From Bacillota bacterium (lineage in GTDB: Bacteria > Bacillota > Clostridia > Lachnospirales > Lachnospiraceae), in contig JAEZLZ010000127.1 in the NCBI GenBank assembly GCA_023415055.1, forward strand, positions 1-15,508: DNA of 15,508 nt. The letters are read 5' to 3'. Below the pieces are notes generated by a model. The model made no database searches. It was not told the origin of the DNA and was given only the letters and a program-made list of their open reading frames with translations. Numbering within the stretch: position 1 is the stretch's first letter; each line of letters starts with the position of its first letter. A program made the position numbers and the translations under genes. Shown here one piece after another: positions 13,769 to 15,508 of this stretch.

Positions 13769-14056
13769 TTAAACTGTGAATTGGTCGATCTTTTGACCAT
13801 CAGCGAGTTTTACGATTGCTTTTTTGTATGCTTGTTTGTATCCTTCGTATTTACCCATTCTCTTGAACTTAGGTAATACGTTTACGGTGTTTACTCTTAC
13901 TACTGTCACGTTGAAAATCGCTTCTACAGCTTTTTTGATTTCCACTTTGTTCGCTTTACGATCGACTTCGAACGTATAGGAATTTTGGGATTCAATTAAC
14001 TTAGATGATTGTTCAGTGATGATTGGAGCTTTGATAATGTCGTAATATTTAGTCAT
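13769..14056 (-). CDS. rplW: 50S ribosomal protein L23
   Basis: L23 lies at the exit of the peptide tunnel and is the main docking site of trigger factor and SRP. The 95-residue protein has IIKAPIITEQSSKLIE near 8-23 and FEVDRKANKVEIKKAVEAIF near 29-48, followed by a basic loop FKRMGKYEGYKQAYKKAIVKL. The surface Glu of the docking region (TEQS) is present. ATG and the rplD stop share a base (TAATG), and GGAGGTG lies inside the end of rplD, so L23 translation is coupled to L4. The 30-base gap to rplB has no visible signal. Confidence 0.98.
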   Translation of the reverse strand: MTKYYDIIKAPIITEQSSKLIESQNSYTFEVDRKANKVEIKKAVEAIFNVTVVRVNTVNVLPKFKRMGKYEGYKQAYKKAIVKLADGQKIDQFTV

Positions 14057-14679
14057 TATGCAAGCACCTCCTCAAAGTATGCAACTGCATTTTGTGTTAA
14101 TAATAGTTGTTTGCAGTTTAGTAAGTCATAAACGCTTGCATGAGAAGCTTGAACCAACATAACATTCGGTAAGTTGCGTGCTGCTAAGAACACATCGTCT
14201 GCGAATACAGTGTCTACGATCAATACTTTTTCAGTAATGTTTAATTTGCTTAATAATGCTGCGAATTCTTTTGTCTTCGCTTGAGCAACCGCTAAGTTGT
14301 CAACCAAGAACAATGAACCTTTAGCTTGATGCGCGGATAAAGCAGAACGCATAGCGAGTTGAGCGACTTTGCGGTTAACTTTAACGTCATAGCTTCTAGG
14401 TGTAGGACCGAATGCGATACCACCATGTCTCCATTGTGGACTTCTTGTAGACCCTTGACGAGCTCTACCGGTTCCTTTTTGTTTCCAAGGCTTTTTACCA
14501 CCACCGGAAACTTCTGCGCGTGTTTTAGTATCATGGGTCCCTTGACGCATTGCTGCTCTTTGAGCGTTAACAACGTCATATAATGCTTGGTTATGTGGGG
14601 CAATACCAAATACGTAGTCATTTAATGTAAGGTCAGTTACTTTTGAACCTTCTTGGTTTAATACTTGTAATTTAGGCAT
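14056..14679 (-). CDS. rplD: 50S ribosomal protein L4
   Basis: L4 reaches into the exit tunnel with a long loop and in E. coli represses the S10 operon. The 207-residue product has the tunnel loop RAEVSGGGKKPWKQKGTGRA at 54-73, where macrolide resistance mutations occur in other species; it is unaltered here. SPQWRHGG and the globular Rossmann-like C-domain follow. The ATG at 14679 lies just after TAAGGAGG, with the rplC stop fused to the site. An L4-responsive leader would lie upstream of rpsJ, beyond the window, so L4 autoregulation cannot be judged here. Confidence 0.98.
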   Translation of the reverse strand: MPKLQVLNQEGSKVTDLTLNDYVFGIAPHNQALYDVVNAQRAAMRQGTHDTKTRAEVSGGGKKPWKQKGTGRARQGSTRSPQWRHGGIAFGPTPRSYDVKVNRKVAQLAMRSALSAHQAKGSLFLVDNLAVAQAKTKEFAALLSKLNITEKVLIVDTVFADDVFLAARNLPNVMLVQASHASVYDLLNCKQLLLTQNAVAYFEEVLA

Positions 14680-14691
14680 CTTGGTTCCTCC

Positions 14692-15330
14692 TTACTTGAC
14701 ACTCTTGATGGCAGTTCTAACGACCACAAGACCGTTGTTTGGTCCTGGTACGCTACCGCTAACAAGTAGTACTTCTCTTTCGGCGTCAAATGCTACAACA
14801 GCTAAGTTTTGAACTGTAACTTGTTCAGCACCCATATGCCCTGGTAGATTTTTACCTTTCATGTTGCCTTTGATGGCACCCATCGAACCTGGTGAACGGT
14901 GATACATCGAGCCGTGTCCCATTGGTCCTCTGTTTTGATTGTGGCGTTTGATAGCACCGGCGAAACCTTTACCTTTTGAAGTTCCAGTAACGTCGATCAA
15001 TTCGCCTGCTTTGAAAATATTTCCAGAAACGACAGTCCCAACCGCTAAATCCGCTAATTCGTTAAGCGTTTCGTTAAAGCGAATTTCTTTAATGAAGCGC
15101 TTAGGTGCTGTGTTAGCTTTTGCGACGTGCCCTTGTTCCGGCTTGTTGCTTAATTTTTCCCTTTTGTCTTCGAAACCGATTTGGGTCGCAACGTATCCGT
15201 CAGTTTCAACAGTTTTTTGTTGAAGCACTACGTTTTGAGCAACATCGATTACAGTCACAGGGACTAGTTGACCATCTGCATTCCAGATTTGGGTCATGCC
15301 TAGTTTTCTACCTAAGATTCCTTTGGCCAT
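14692..15330 (-). CDS. rplC: 50S ribosomal protein L3
   Basis: L3 binds near the 3' end of 23S rRNA, and its long loop approaches the peptidyl transferase centre. The 212-residue protein begins MAKGILGRKLGMTQIW. It has GTSKGKGFAGAIKRHNQ at 116-132, the HGSMYHRSPGSMG loop near 139-151 and KNLPGHMGAEQVTVQN near 160-175. The start ATG follows AAGGAG by 8 bases within a 40-base gap after rpsJ, the widest gap inside the operon portion seen. Length is close to that of E. coli (209). Confidence 0.98.
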   Translation of the reverse strand: MAKGILGRKLGMTQIWNADGQLVPVTVIDVAQNVVLQQKTVETDGYVATQIGFEDKREKLSNKPEQGHVAKANTAPKRFIKEIRFNETLNELADLAVGTVVSGNIFKAGELIDVTGTSKGKGFAGAIKRHNQNRGPMGHGSMYHRSPGSMGAIKGNMKGKNLPGHMGAEQVTVQNLAVVAFDAEREVLLVSGSVPGPNNGLVVVRTAIKSVK

Positions 15331-15370
15331 GTTTCTTTCTCCTTTTAGTCTTTGTTTGGTTTCTTAATAC

Positions 15371-15508
15371 TTACTTCTTTAACACGATATCAACACCAGA
15401 AGGTAAGTCGATATGCATTAAAGCTTCAATTGTTTGTGCATTTGGATCTAAGATTTCGATTAATCTCTTGTGCGTACGACGTTCGAATTGTTCACGTGAA
15501 TCTTTGTT
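15371..15508 (-). CDS. rpsJ: 30S ribosomal protein S10, C-terminal part
   Basis: S10 sits in the head of the small subunit, and with NusB also acts in transcription antitermination. Only the last 45 residues are in the window; the gene runs off the upper edge. They read NKDSREQFERRTHKRLIEIL and onward to DLPSGVDIVLKK, which matches the conserved S10 C-terminus (RTHxRL, then ALMxxDLPxGVD). It is normally the first gene of the S10 operon. The promoter and any leader should lie just outside. The 40-base gap to rplC contains no hairpin that I can see. Confidence 0.96.
   Translation of the reverse strand, partial: NKDSREQFERRTHKRLIEILDPNAQTIEALMHIDLPSGVDIVLKK

Noticed and set aside
1..15508. CRISPR arrays, insertion sequences, tRNA genes, attachment sites or a novel system
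   Set aside because: Nearly every base is accounted for by conserved housekeeping genes on one strand. I saw no spaced direct repeats, transposase fragments or cloverleaf sequences.

Overview
The window holds most of a bacterial S10-spc-alpha ribosomal protein operon, all on the minus strand. After the operon's end it holds the start of a separate minus-strand gene for an M3-family zinc oligopeptidase. Read in the direction of transcription (high to low coordinates), the order is rpsJ (3' part only), rplC, rplD, rplW, rplB, rpsS, rplV, rpsC, rplP, rpmC, rpsQ, rplN, rplX, rplE, rpsN (zinc type), rpsH, rplF, rplR, rpsE, rpmD, rplO, secY, adk, map, infA, rpmJ, rpsM, rpsK, rpoA, rplQ, then a terminator, then the peptidase with its own promoter-like element. 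That is 30 operon genes plus one neighbour. No stretch over 300 bases lacks a gene; the longest gap is 128 bases (1316-1443).

Organism: the protein sequences and strong Shine-Dalgarno sites point to Bacillota/Mollicutes. The adk-map-infA-rpmJ-rpsM-rpsK-rpoA-rplQ order and the zinc-type S14, L36 and adenylate kinase agree with this. GC is roughly 40% by spot counts of single lines. Tryptophan is written TGG in the genes I read, and adk ends in TGA, so the standard code applies. This argues against Mycoplasma, Spiroplasma or Entomoplasma and leaves an Acholeplasma-like mollicute or a related low-GC lineage as the best guess. The species cannot be named from this window.

Function: the operon makes about half of the ribosomal proteins. 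It also makes the membrane channel that takes nascent chains (SecY), the enzyme that removes the initiator methionine (MetAP), initiation factor IF-1, adenylate kinase and the RNA polymerase alpha subunit. Genes are packed tightly. At 14 of 29 junctions the stop codon is fused to, or directly abuts, the next gene's Shine-Dalgarno site, and adk/map and rplD/rplW overlap. This suggests strong translational coupling. I see no internal terminator and no strong internal promoter. Any L4-type leader would lie upstream of rpsJ, outside the window.

Start sites were refined where the Shine-Dalgarno position and family alignment disagree with the longest reading frame (rplE, rplX, rplV, rpmC). rpoA appears to start with TTG. 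Two short genes, rpmJ and rpmD, were found by direct translation.

I found no new genetic system. The most interesting signals are local departures from conserved ribosomal protein motifs: a changed L22 tunnel-hairpin tip, a lost GxxG in the KH domain of S3, and a lysine-rich insertion in the KOW loop of L24. The operon also ends early, at rplQ, beside a peptidase gene.
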